From Pantoea agglomerans (GTDB lineage Bacteria > Pseudomonadota > Gammaproteobacteria > Enterobacterales > Enterobacteriaceae), in assembly GCF_020149765.1 (NCBI RefSeq), contig NZ_CP083809.1, positions 3,844,001 through 3,908,000 on the forward strand: 64,000 nt of DNA, given 5' to 3'. The notes below the pieces were generated by a model. It did no database searches, was not told the origin of the DNA, and saw only the letters and a list, made by a program, of their open reading frames with translations. Made by a program: the position numbers and the translations under genes. Shown here in pieces: positions 40,898 to 49,509 of this stretch. Each line of letters begins with the position of its first letter. Within the stretch, counting starts at the first letter, position 1.

Positions 40898-41671
40898 TCA
40901 GACAAGCTGAAGCGGCAGATGGTTAAGTTGCGAAAAAGGGACCGGCCTTGAAAAAAAGTAGCCCTGCGCCGCCATTGCGGGCGAGCTGCACACCTGCCGC
41001 CACTCCTCTTCGGTCTCGACGCCTTCGACGATAACGCCGTTACAGTAGCGGTTAATCAACGCCAGTAGCATCGAAAAGAGCGCTTTGCCCTCTTCGGTTC
41101 GACGCAGCAGGATAAACAGCTCGCGCGACAGCTTGATGTAGTCATACTTCAGCTCCGTCAGCGCGGAAAAGTTGGCCATGCCGGAACCGAAATCGTCCAG
41201 CCACAGCGGCCCCAGCTCCGGCATCTGCGCGATCATCTCTTCCTGCGGCAGCGCGTGGTGTTCGGTGAGTTCGAAGCGCACCCACGGCAGCTCGGCGATC
41301 AGGCGCCGAATCGGCGGATGCTGCTGAATCGCCATCAGCGTGGGACCGTCGATATTCACCGACGCCACAACCTGGTTGTCGCAAAAAAAGGGCCGCCACG
41401 CTTTCAGCAGCGCCAGCTGCTCATGGACGACATGCAAACGCTGGTTAATCGCCAGCGCCTCAAAATAGGCTTCTGGCGAGAGTCTCTTTTCCGGCGCGGC
41501 TGGATGCGTGACCGCGGTCAGGATTTCAATTGCCAGCAACCGGCCCGATACCTGGTATATCGGCTGGAAAGTGTAGAATCGTTGGCATTGCTGCCAGAAG
41601 AGACGCGCTTCCTGCTGTGGGTTGATGTCAGTTGAAGAAGGTAGCCGATGACTAATATTCTTCATCACCAT
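40898..41671 (-). CDS. pdeH: Cyclic-di-GMP phosphodiesterase PdeH
   Basis: A 257-residue stand-alone EAL domain (E. coli PdeH/YhjH is 255). It hydrolyses c-di-GMP to pGpG and in E. coli keeps c-di-GMP low so that the flagellar brake YcgR and cellulose synthase stay inactive. Catalytic motifs are present: EIL in place of EAL (LAIEILTA), SVNIDGPTL, RFELTEHH, LWLDDFGSGMANF, YIKLSREL, IVEGVETEEEW and AAQGYFFSRP. The start is taken at 41671, where AGGA precedes ATGGTGATG; a start ten codons upstream is possible. No signal peptide. Next to kdgK as in E. coli. Confidence 0.94.
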   Translation of the reverse strand: MVMKNISHRLPSSTDINPQQEARLFWQQCQRFYTFQPIYQVSGRLLAIEILTAVTHPAAPEKRLSPEAYFEALAINQRLHVVHEQLALLKAWRPFFCDNQVVASVNIDGPTLMAIQQHPPIRRLIAELPWVRFELTEHHALPQEEMIAQMPELGPLWLDDFGSGMANFSALTELKYDYIKLSRELFILLRRTEEGKALFSMLLALINRYCNGVIVEGVETEEEWRQVCSSPAMAAQGYFFSRPVPFSQLNHLPLQLV

Positions 41672-41869
41672 GGTTTTTTCCTGGTTGGTGGCAAGTGCCA
41701 TGCGTCAGCCCGGCGGCAAGTATCGGCTGTGCCCGCCCTGTCTCGGTCCGCCTGCTGGCCACATAAGACTCCAGAGTGTACCAATCAGAATCGGGCGCAA
41801 TCGTGAAAAAAAGCCCGGCTTTGGCCGCTAAATCGCCGCGAAGACAGGCTTTTTTTACCTTAAGTGGAA

Positions 41870-41886
41870 TTAAAACGGTGTTTTAA
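41870..41886 (+). promoter_or_regulatory. Probable KdgR operator upstream of kdgK
   Basis: TTAAAACGGTGTTTTAA is a perfect 7-3-7 palindrome 66 bp before kdgK, just upstream of a -35-like TTGACG (41893). It fits the KdgR box consensus as I recall it (AATRAAAYRNYRTTTYATT) at most positions. KdgR represses 2-keto-3-deoxygluconate and pectin catabolism genes, including kdgK. Confidence 0.65.
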
Positions 41887-41951
41887 AAAGCATTGACGTC
41901 TGCCATACCAGACGCGAGACTAAGAGACTATTTCACTACAGGCCAAATACC

Positions 41952-42884
41952 ATGACGCATAAAAAAATAGCCGTTATCGGCGAGTGCATGATTGAGCTGT
42001 CCGAGAAGGGTGAGAGCATTAAACGCGGCTTTGGCGGAGATACGCTGAATACGGCGGTCTATCTGGCGCGCCAGGTCGATAAGGCGCAGCTCAGCGTCGA
42101 TTATGTGACGGCGCTGGGCATCGACTCTTTTAGCGATCAGATGATCGCCGCCTGGCAGCAGGAGAAGGTCGACACCCGCCTGATCCAGCGGCTGGAAAAC
42201 AAAATGCCCGGCCTGTATGTCATTGAAACCGACGATAAGGGCGAGCGCACCTTCTGGTACTGGCGCAGCGACGCCGCCGCGCGCTACTGGCTCGACGGCC
42301 CGCAATCTGCCGCTATCGTCGACGAGCTGGCGCACTACGACTATCTCTACCTGAGCGGCATTTCGCTGGCGATTCTGCCTGCCAGCAGCCGCGAGAAGCT
42401 AATGGCGCTGCTCGACCGCTGCCGCGCTAACGGCGGCCAGGTTATTTTCGACAACAACTACCGCCCGCGCCTGTGGGCCGACCAGGCAAGCGCGCAGCAG
42501 GCCTACAGCGCCATGCTGCAGCGCACCGATATCGCCTTTCTGACGCTGGATGACGAACAGCTGCTGTGGGGCGAGCATCCGCTGAGCGCGGTGATTGAGC
42601 GCACGCGCGCCGCAGGCGCCAGCGAGATTGTGATTAAGCGCGGCGCGGACGCCTGTCTGATCGCCATCGGCGACGATGCGCTGATTGAGGTGCCTGCCGT
42701 GCGCCTTGATGCGGCCCGCATCATCGACACCACCGCGGCGGGCGACTCTTTCAGCGCCGGCTACCTGTCGCAGCGCCTGACGGGCGGTTCGCCCCAGGCG
42801 GCGGCCGCGCGCGGGCACCTGACGGCCAGCACGGTGATCCAGCATCGCGGGGCGATCATTCCGCTGTCGGCGATGCCGGCATAG
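41952..42884 (+). CDS. kdgK: 2-dehydro-3-deoxygluconokinase
   Basis: A 310-residue PfkB-family sugar kinase that phosphorylates 2-keto-3-deoxygluconate (KDG) to KDPG, feeding uronate and pectin breakdown products into the Entner-Doudoroff pathway. It begins KKIAVIGECMIELSEKGE with FGGDTLNTAVYLAR. The C-terminal PfkB signature with the catalytic Asp is DTTAAGDSFSAGYL. Same length as E. coli KdgK (309). A stem-loop (GAGCGGG / CCCGCTC, 42898-42920) follows. Probably repressed by KdgR. Confidence 0.97.
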   Translation: MTHKKIAVIGECMIELSEKGESIKRGFGGDTLNTAVYLARQVDKAQLSVDYVTALGIDSFSDQMIAAWQQEKVDTRLIQRLENKMPGLYVIETDDKGERTFWYWRSDAAARYWLDGPQSAAIVDELAHYDYLYLSGISLAILPASSREKLMALLDRCRANGGQVIFDNNYRPRLWADQASAQQAYSAMLQRTDIAFLTLDDEQLLWGEHPLSAVIERTRAAGASEIVIKRGADACLIAIGDDALIEVPAVRLDAARIIDTTAAGDSFSAGYLSQRLTGGSPQAAAARGHLTASTVIQHRGAIIPLSAMPA

Positions 42885-43218
42885 CTTTGGTTCCGCTGAG
42901 CGGGGCGGATAATCCCGCTCCGCCGCATGTGCGGCCGAAACCACCGGCAATTTGCGTTAGCGCCCGACACTCCACGGCGAATCGCCGTTAATAAAAAATT
43001 AACGCTGGCGCTGATTTTTACGCCTGCGCCGGGCCGCTTTTTGCCACCTGAATCCCCGCTAATCCTTTGCTCCAGGCATAGTCTGAATCCACCGCTCCGG
43101 GCCGTTTTCGGATGGACGACTGCCGCAAAAAAGACCATCTTTTCCTCAACAACAGCAGGACGCTGTTTAGCCGGCCGCGACAAAAAAACGACAACACTTC
43201 TCGCATCAGGACCGTTTT
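42885..43218. other. Intergenic region between kdgK and the esterase gene
   Basis: 334 bp. It holds a GC-rich stem-loop at 42898-42920 right after kdgK and otherwise A-rich spacer leading to the esterase ribosome site. No gene is visible. Short frames on both strands lack family resemblance. Confidence 0.5.
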
Positions 43219-44091
43219 ATGCACACAGAAATTATCAATATCTGGCCAAATGGCGACGCGCCAGGCGCCAGCGATTCGCGCGCGCAGCCGCAGATCGTCG
43301 ATCTGGCAAAAGAGTATGAGCCTTACGATCGCGCGGCGACCGGCGTGCGCTGCCCGGAGATCGCCATCTGGCATCCCGAAGAGTCCAATGGCATCACCCT
43401 GCTGGTGGCGCCGGGCGGCGGCTATCAGCGCGTGCTGATCGACCGCGAAGGCAGCGCGCTGTCGACCTTTTTTACCGCGATGGGCTACACCCTGGCGGTG
43501 ATGACCTATCGGCTGCCCTACGACGGCCATCACGAAGGCGCAGACGCGCCGCTGGCTGATGCACAGCGCGCGGTGCGCGTGCTGCGCGAGCGCGCCCAGC
43601 GCGGCCTGAACGGGAAATATATCGTGATAACGGGCTTCTCGGCCGGCGGCCACGTCGCCGCCAGTCTGGGCACGCGCTTCGCCGAAAAAATCTATCCGGT
43701 GCAGGACGCCGCGGACAGCCTCTCGCCGCGTCCCGACGCGATGGTGCTGGTCTACCCGGTGATCAGCATGCGCGACGGCGTGACCCATGAGAGTTCGCGC
43801 ACGCGGCTGCTCGGCGCCTGGCCCGATGCGAAAACCATCGAAGCCTATTCGCTGGAGACGCGGGTACACGCGCAGACGCCGCCGACGCTGCTGATCCACG
43901 CGGCGGATGATGAAACGGTCTCGGTGAACAACAGCATGGCGTTTTTCAGCGCGCTGCGCGAACACAAGGTGCCCGCAGAGCTGCACTTTTACCAGAAAGG
44001 CGGCCACGGATTCGGCATCCGTGGCGTGGCGGATCTGCCCCTTGCCAGCTGGCCGATGCTGGTCACCGAGTGGCTCAGGGCAAAAACCTGA
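43219..44091 (+). CDS. Alpha/beta hydrolase, probable carbohydrate (acetyl) esterase
   Basis: A 290-residue alpha/beta hydrolase of the BD-FAE / acetylxylan-esterase-like group. The oxyanion region is LVAPGGGYQRV, the nucleophile Ser is in TGFSAGGHVAASLG, the acid in LLIHAADDETVSVNNS and the His in YQKGGHGFGI. No signal peptide, so it probably acts in the cytoplasm. Sequence and position after kdgK suggest removal of acetyl groups from pectin- or xylan-derived oligosaccharides, but the substrate is inference. The ATG at 43219 follows AGGA. In E. coli kdgK is followed directly by yhjJ, so this gene is an addition. It converges on yhjJ with a 4-bp gap. Confidence 0.85.
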   Translation: MHTEIINIWPNGDAPGASDSRAQPQIVDLAKEYEPYDRAATGVRCPEIAIWHPEESNGITLLVAPGGGYQRVLIDREGSALSTFFTAMGYTLAVMTYRLPYDGHHEGADAPLADAQRAVRVLRERAQRGLNGKYIVITGFSAGGHVAASLGTRFAEKIYPVQDAADSLSPRPDAMVLVYPVISMRDGVTHESSRTRLLGAWPDAKTIEAYSLETRVHAQTPPTLLIHAADDETVSVNNSMAFFSALREHKVPAELHFYQKGGHGFGIRGVADLPLASWPMLVTEWLRAKT

Positions 44092-44095
44092 CGGA

Positions 44096-45580
44096 TCAGG
44101 AAGAAGGCGGCGCGCTGTCGCTGGCGCTGCTCTCCTGCGGGGCGGCGTCGGCGGTCGCTGGCGGCGCCATCACTTTGTCCCAGATTGCCTGCAGGCTCTT
44201 CACGTTGGTCTCCGCTTCGCCTTCCGGCTGCATCAGCACCATAGTCAGCTCCTGCGACAGCTGCTGACGCAGCTCCTGGTTCAGCCGATCGCGCGTCAGC
44301 TCGCTCAGAAATGCCTGACGCAGCTTCTGATACTGCTCCGGCGCGATATCCACCACGGCGTTTTGCTGCGAACGCAGGCGCTGGCTCATCAGCACGTCGG
44401 TATCGGTGCGCGCATAGGTGGCAAACAGCTTGTTCAGCTCCAGCAGCTTCTGCGCCATCAGCGCGTCGAACTCCTCCTGCGGCAGCCCTTTGTCGCGCAC
44501 TACCGCCAGCTCGCGCGCCACCAGGTTCAGGCCCGACTCCAGCGCATCGTTGCGCGCGTCGAGATTAACCGAGCACTGGGCGCGCTGATAGAGCACGCGG
44601 CAGTCGAAGCCGATCTGCAGGTTCTGCGTTTTGCTGTCGCCCAGCGTGCGCTGCAGATGCCAGAACAGCGCCTCGCGCGCCAGATCGCTCTGCCAGTAAC
44701 GCTGCAGGTTTTGCGAATCGCGAATCGGCTGCCAGGGCGTATCCCAGATCAGCGCCAGACGATCCTGTCTCATCGCGCCGTTGACCAGATTAATCGGCTG
44801 GTGCGGCAGCGGCGACAGGGTCGGCAGCGGCGCGGGATTGCTGCGCTTGCCGGTCAGCGAAGAGAAGGCTTTGTTGATCTGCTCCGCCAGGCTGCGGCTT
44901 TCGACGTTGCCCACCACGTAGAGCGTCATGGCGTCCGGGGTATACCACTGCTGGTAAAAGTCATTCAGCGCGCTCAGGTCGATCGGCGCGCGCGGCTGTT
45001 CGGCCGGGTCGTGCGCCAGCAGGGTGGAGCCCTTCAGGCGGTAGCGCCACAGCACATCCTGAGTGCTGGCGGGCCAGGTCGCAGTAGGATCGGAGGCGCT
45101 CAGCGCGGTGTTGACCACCTGCTCATTAATAGACATTTTGCCCGCCGTCGCCGCCAGCCAGTTAAGCGCTTCTTTCAGCAGTTCCGGGCGGTTGTTGGGC
45201 AGGCTAAGGTTGTACTGGGTAAAGTCGTAGGAGACGATCGCGGGGGGCAGCGGATGCTGCGGGTCCATCGCCTGCTGCCACAGCGCGCGCTGCTGGTTGG
45301 TGTCGAGCGCGGCGTTATGCACCATCGCCAGACGCGGCAGCAGGTGGCTGAAGCCGGTCTGCTGGGTGGTTTCCACCAGCGAGCCGGTATTCACCACCAT
45401 GCGCAGTTCAATGCGATCGCTGGGGCGCTGCGGCGTGGTCAGCAGCTGCCAGCTTAATCCGTTATCCAGTTTCCCTTCCTGCCAGGCTGGATCGGGCTGC
45501 AGCGTTTCGGCACAGGCGCCAAAACTGGCGGCCATCCATGCTACCCCCCCAACCAAAAGCCGAATTCTGGTGCCCTGCAT
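44096..45580 (-). CDS. yhjJ: M16 peptidase-like protein YhjJ (no zinc site)
   Basis: A 494-residue secreted protein of the M16 (insulinase-like) family. A signal peptide ends near SFGACAE. The family zinc motif HxxEH should lie where GFSHLLPRLAM is seen, so both the second His and the catalytic Glu are missing. E. coli YhjJ has the same loss, so this is a family trait, probably a periplasmic protein without peptidase activity. The second domain (FNDFYQQWYTPDAMTLYVVGNV-like block) is complete. The start at 45580 follows GAGG and opens the signal peptide. The function is unknown. Confidence 0.93.
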   Translation of the reverse strand: MQGTRIRLLVGGVAWMAASFGACAETLQPDPAWQEGKLDNGLSWQLLTTPQRPSDRIELRMVVNTGSLVETTQQTGFSHLLPRLAMVHNAALDTNQQRALWQQAMDPQHPLPPAIVSYDFTQYNLSLPNNRPELLKEALNWLAATAGKMSINEQVVNTALSASDPTATWPASTQDVLWRYRLKGSTLLAHDPAEQPRAPIDLSALNDFYQQWYTPDAMTLYVVGNVESRSLAEQINKAFSSLTGKRSNPAPLPTLSPLPHQPINLVNGAMRQDRLALIWDTPWQPIRDSQNLQRYWQSDLAREALFWHLQRTLGDSKTQNLQIGFDCRVLYQRAQCSVNLDARNDALESGLNLVARELAVVRDKGLPQEEFDALMAQKLLELNKLFATYARTDTDVLMSQRLRSQQNAVVDIAPEQYQKLRQAFLSELTRDRLNQELRQQLSQELTMVLMQPEGEAETNVKSLQAIWDKVMAPPATADAAPQESSASDSAPPSS

Positions 45581-45757
45581 GTGAACCTCTAATCTAAAAG
45601 TCGTTATCACTGGCACATTCGCCGTTGTAATACGCGGTGAGTTTTTCTCGTTTTAGCCGCGTCGTTTTTCGACAACAGAGTCTTTGACCACGTGAAGGCC
45701 AGGAAGTCGCGCAACGAAGTGAAAAACCATGAAAAAAATAAGTGGGCATTATTATGC

Positions 45758-45794
45758 AAATGCCCGCTGTCAGGGCAAGCGACAGCGGGCATTT
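45758..45794. terminator. Stem-loop downstream of dctA
   Basis: A perfect 14-bp inverted repeat (AAATGCCCGCTGTC / GACAGCGGGCATTT) with a 9-base loop, 27 bp after the dctA stop. Flanking T-runs are short, but the stem is very stable. Confidence 0.75.
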
Positions 45795-45820
45795 AGAGGG
45801 ATTTTGCTGTAAAGCTGTAC

Positions 45821-47107
45821 TTATGCAGAGGTTTCCGGCAGTTTTTTCGCTTTTGCGTCGCCAGAAAGCGTCGCCTTCAGCTGATGTTCATCGAGCTGGC
45901 CAACCCACTTCGCCACCACCACCGTCGCCACGCCGTTGCCGATCAGATTGGTCAGCGCGCGCGCTTCGGACATAAAGCGGTCGATGCCGAGGATCAGCGC
46001 CAGACCCGCCACCGGCAGATGCCCCACCGCCGACAGCGTCGCCGCCAGCACGATAAAGCCGCTGCCGGTCACGCCCGCCGCGCCCTTCGAAGAGAGCAGC
46101 AGCACCACCAGCAGGGTAATCTGATGGAAAATGTCCATATGCGCGTTGGTGGCCTGGGCGATAAACACCGCCGCCATGGTCAGGTAAATCGAGGTGCCGT
46201 CGAGGTTGAAGGAGTAGCCGGTCGGGATCACCAGCCCCACCACCGATTTCTTACAGCCCAGCTTCTCCATCTTATCCAGCATGCGCGGCAGCGCGGACTC
46301 AGAGGAAGAGGTGCCGAGCACAATCAGCAGCTCCTCTTTGATATAGGCGACGAAGCGGAAGATATTGAAGCCGGCGACGCGTGCGATAAGCCCCAGCACC
46401 ACCACCACGAACAGCGCACAGGTGATATAGAAGCAGACGATCAGCTGGCCGAGCTGCACCAGTGAGCCGACGCCATATTTACCGATGGTGAAGGCCATTG
46501 CGCCGAACGCGCCGATAGGGGCGAGGCGCATAATCATATTGATAATGCCGAAGATAACCTTCGAAAAGCTCTCGATAACGTTGAAGATCAGCGTGCCGGA
46601 GCTGCCGAGACGATGCAGCGCAAAGCCGAACAGGATCGCGAACAGCAGCACCTGCAGAATGTTGCCGCTGGCGAAGGCGCCGATAACGCTGCCAGGGATA
46701 ACGTCCAGCAGGAAGGGAACAATGCCCTGCTGCTCCGCCTGCTGGGCATAGACCGCGATCGCCTTGGTATCCAGCGTCGCCGGGTCGATGTTCATGCCAG
46801 CGCCGGGCTGAATCACGTTAACCACCACCAGGCCGATAATCAGGGCGATGGTGCTGACGATTTCAAAATAGAGCAGCGCGACCGCACCGGTACGCCCCAC
46901 CGCTTTCATGCTCTCCATGCCGGCGATCCCGGTCACGACCGTACAGAAAATCACGGGCGCGATGATCATCTTGATCAGCTTAACGAAGCCATCGCCAAGC
47001 GGCTTCATTTGCGTGCCTAACTCTGGATAGAAATGGCCTAACAGAACGCCGATGCCGATGGCTAACAGCACCTGAAAATAGAGGCTTTTAAACAGTGAGG
47101 TTTTCAT
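45821..47107 (-). CDS. dctA: C4-dicarboxylate:cation symporter DctA
   Basis: A 428-residue DAACS-family transporter (E. coli length 428) for aerobic uptake of succinate, fumarate, malate and aspartate. It opens [31 protein letters not shown]. The Ser-rich hairpin is [14 protein letters not shown], with [23 protein letters not shown] and [18 protein letters not shown] in the substrate site. In E. coli it is controlled by DcuSR and CRP; I could not mark a clear operator in the 259-bp upstream region, where no gene is seen. Confidence 0.98.
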   Translation of the reverse strand: MKTSLFKSLYFQVLLAIGIGVLLGHFYPELGTQMKPLGDGFVKLIKMIIAPVIFCTVVTGIAGMESMKAVGRTGAVALLYFEIVSTIALIIGLVVVNVIQPGAGMNIDPATLDTKAIAVYAQQAEQQGIVPFLLDVIPGSVIGAFASGNILQVLLFAILFGFALHRLGSSGTLIFNVIESFSKVIFGIINMIMRLAPIGAFGAMAFTIGKYGVGSLVQLGQLIVCFYITCALFVVVVLGLIARVAGFNIFRFVAYIKEELLIVLGTSSSESALPRMLDKMEKLGCKKSVVGLVIPTGYSFNLDGTSIYLTMAAVFIAQATNAHMDIFHQITLLVVLLLSSKGAAGVTGSGFIVLAATLSAVGHLPVAGLALILGIDRFMSEARALTNLIGNGVATVVVAKWVGQLDEHQLKATLSGDAKAKKLPETSA

Positions 47108-47366
47108 AAAAGGTGTCCACTACAACAGGGTTGTGAGGTTGTCGTTTTATTGTGTCCGCAAGCAGCGCACGCCCCGGCGCTGGCGGTTGGCAAAAAATAA
47201 CACCCTGTTAACGGGATTAATACAGGCTTACAAAGGCCGAGGGTTTTCTGGAAACGCAACTATGAACTGAAACGCTTCAGCACGACCTTTTGTAACTAAA
47301 AAACGCGCAAAATCAACGAATCAGGCAGCAACTCCCGCCGGGCGCGCCTGTTGAGAAAGGGTGCAA

Positions 47367-49418
47367 TTAATCATCGGCGGCGGGCGAGTTCTGGCTGGAG
47401 GCGAGCGCCGGCAGCCAGGTTTGCGTAAAGCGTTCCAGCGACAGCGCTTCGGCATAGAGATAGCCCTGGCCGATATGGATGCCGCGCGCCAGCAGCCAGT
47501 CGCGCTGCTCGGCGGTCTCTACGCCTTCGGCGATAACGTCGAGATCGATAATCTCGGCGATGGCCGCCACGATGCGCACCATGGTGTCGTCATCCGGCAG
47601 CGCGGCGACGAAGCTGCGATCCATCTTCAGCTTATTGACCGGCAGCGACTTGAACTGATGCAGGTAGTTGAGATTGGAGTAGCCCATGCCGAAGTCGTCC
47701 AGCGCCACCGCGACGCCCACCGTCTGCAGCGAACGCAGCAGCGCCATCGCCACTTCGGCATCGCCGATCTGCGCGGTTTCGGTAATCTCCAGCACAAAGC
47801 TGCCGGGCGCGATCTGATGGCGCTGCAGCAGGCCCTGCAGGTGATGCACCATGCTGGCGTCGCGCAGCTGCACGGCGGAGATATTAACGCTAAGCGGGAT
47901 AAGTATGCCGTGCTTCTGCCAGCCGGCGAGAATGCGGCACGCCTCTTCAAACACCCAGCGCCCGATGGCGGCGATGACGCCAATCTCCTCCGCGCTGGCG
48001 ATAAACTCCTCCGTCAGGCCGTAGCTGCCGTCCGGCATGCGCATGCGAAGCAGCGCCTCGGCGCCAACCAGCTCGCCGGTTTGCATATCGATCTGCGGCT
48101 GCAGGAACAGCCGGAACTGCTCATCCTGTAGCCCCTGCAGAATGTCATGCTCCTGCGTCAGGCGCTTTTGCGCGCGCTCGGTCAGCGCGGCGTCAAAGAA
48201 GAGGATCTGGTTTTTGCCTAAATGGCGCGCCGACATCATCGCCGACGTGGCGCGATCGAGCTGCTCATTGGCGGAGAGGCGTTCTTCATCATAGAGCGCC
48301 AGCCCGATACTGGCGTTGGGCCGCAGCTGCAGCTGGTGCAGCGTTACCGGCTGGTTCAGGCGGATCATCAGATTGCGCGCCAGCCGCATGGCGCGAAACG
48401 GCGTCCCGGCGCGTTTCATCAGCAGCGCGAAGTCGCTCGGCCCGGTCTGCGCCAGCAGAGTATGGTCGTCAACGGTGCTGCGGATCTTCTCCACCAGCGT
48501 CAGCATCAGGGTGTCGCGCTGCTCGTCGCTCAGCACGCCGTTGGCTTCCTGCAGCGTTTCGATGCGGATCACCATCAGCCCGAAGCCTTTGCTGTGGCTG
48601 CGGGTATGCTGGTCGAGCAGCGCCAGAAAGAGCGCGCGGTTGGGCAGATCGGTGACGGCATAATGGGTGGTCAGCCGGCTCATCTCGTCATGCACCGACT
48701 CCAGCACCTGCTGGTTGCGGTTATAGCTGCGGATCAGCATGCCGATCTCATCGTCGCGATGGCTGGCGGGCAGCGTCAGCTTGTGGGTCAGGATCGCCTG
48801 CGGCGGCAGCTCCTGCAGCTCGCGCGAGATGCTGCGCAGCGGATGCACCACCAGCCGGTTAATGCACCAGCTGATCGCTACCGACAGGATCAGCGCCAGC
48901 AGCAGATAGGTGGTGACCATGGTAGAGACGGTGCTGAGGATGAACTGGTAAACGCGCGTCGAATTGGCCTGCAGCACCAGATAGGCGAGCGGCTTAGGCG
49001 ACCCGCTGCTCTCAACCGAATAGAGCGGCAGGGTGATCTGCACCGGCAGCTCAAACAGGCGGGCAATCAGCAGCGGGATCGGCTTTTCGTTTTCAAAACT
49101 GGCGTGCAGCGCCTGAAAAGCGTTGGGCAGCACCACGTCGGCGCGCGACAGGACGCCAGCGGGCTTAAGGGTCTGCAGGATGTGCTCGGCCTGGGCGATA
49201 TCCGCCTTTAATACCGCCTCGGAGAGCGGCTGGCGCACCGTATGGGCGATATTCTCCATCTGCTGGGCGTAGTCGATCCTGCGCTGCTGCACAAAATGGA
49301 AGAGTTGAATAACGATAAAGACAGAGACGGTAATCAGCGCCACCGCGGAAACCGTCGCCATCTGCTTTATCGTAAGTGAACGGCTGACGCGCAAAATCTT
49401 CTCCAGGCTAAAAAGCAC
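47367..49418 (-). CDS. pdeK: PdeK-type membrane protein with degenerate GGDEF and EAL domains (HmsP-like)
   Basis: A 683-residue inner membrane protein. One helix near residue 20-40 (MATVSAVALITVSVFIVIQL) and one near 165-185 bound a periplasmic sensor domain, followed by HAMP, GGDEF and EAL domains. The GGDEF site reads GPSDF, so cyclase activity is not expected. The EAL domain keeps GAEALLRM, VNISAVQLRD, LDDFGMGYSNLNYLH, KMDRSF and AEGVETAEQ and is probably active. It matches YhjK (PdeK) of E. coli and HmsP of Yersinia, which limit exopolysaccharide synthesis. It lies just downstream of bcsC in the same direction. Confidence 0.94.
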   Translation of the reverse strand: MLFSLEKILRVSRSLTIKQMATVSAVALITVSVFIVIQLFHFVQQRRIDYAQQMENIAHTVRQPLSEAVLKADIAQAEHILQTLKPAGVLSRADVVLPNAFQALHASFENEKPIPLLIARLFELPVQITLPLYSVESSGSPKPLAYLVLQANSTRVYQFILSTVSTMVTTYLLLALILSVAISWCINRLVVHPLRSISRELQELPPQAILTHKLTLPASHRDDEIGMLIRSYNRNQQVLESVHDEMSRLTTHYAVTDLPNRALFLALLDQHTRSHSKGFGLMVIRIETLQEANGVLSDEQRDTLMLTLVEKIRSTVDDHTLLAQTGPSDFALLMKRAGTPFRAMRLARNLMIRLNQPVTLHQLQLRPNASIGLALYDEERLSANEQLDRATSAMMSARHLGKNQILFFDAALTERAQKRLTQEHDILQGLQDEQFRLFLQPQIDMQTGELVGAEALLRMRMPDGSYGLTEEFIASAEEIGVIAAIGRWVFEEACRILAGWQKHGILIPLSVNISAVQLRDASMVHHLQGLLQRHQIAPGSFVLEITETAQIGDAEVAMALLRSLQTVGVAVALDDFGMGYSNLNYLHQFKSLPVNKLKMDRSFVAALPDDDTMVRIVAAIAEIIDLDVIAEGVETAEQRDWLLARGIHIGQGYLYAEALSLERFTQTWLPALASSQNSPAADD

Positions 49419-49509
49419 TGCTATCAGACAGGAAAGTGCGCAGCAAGTATATCCTGGAACTCACTTTTTTTACTGCCTGTCAGAGTCCGAGTTTTGCGCG
49501 GCCCAGCGA

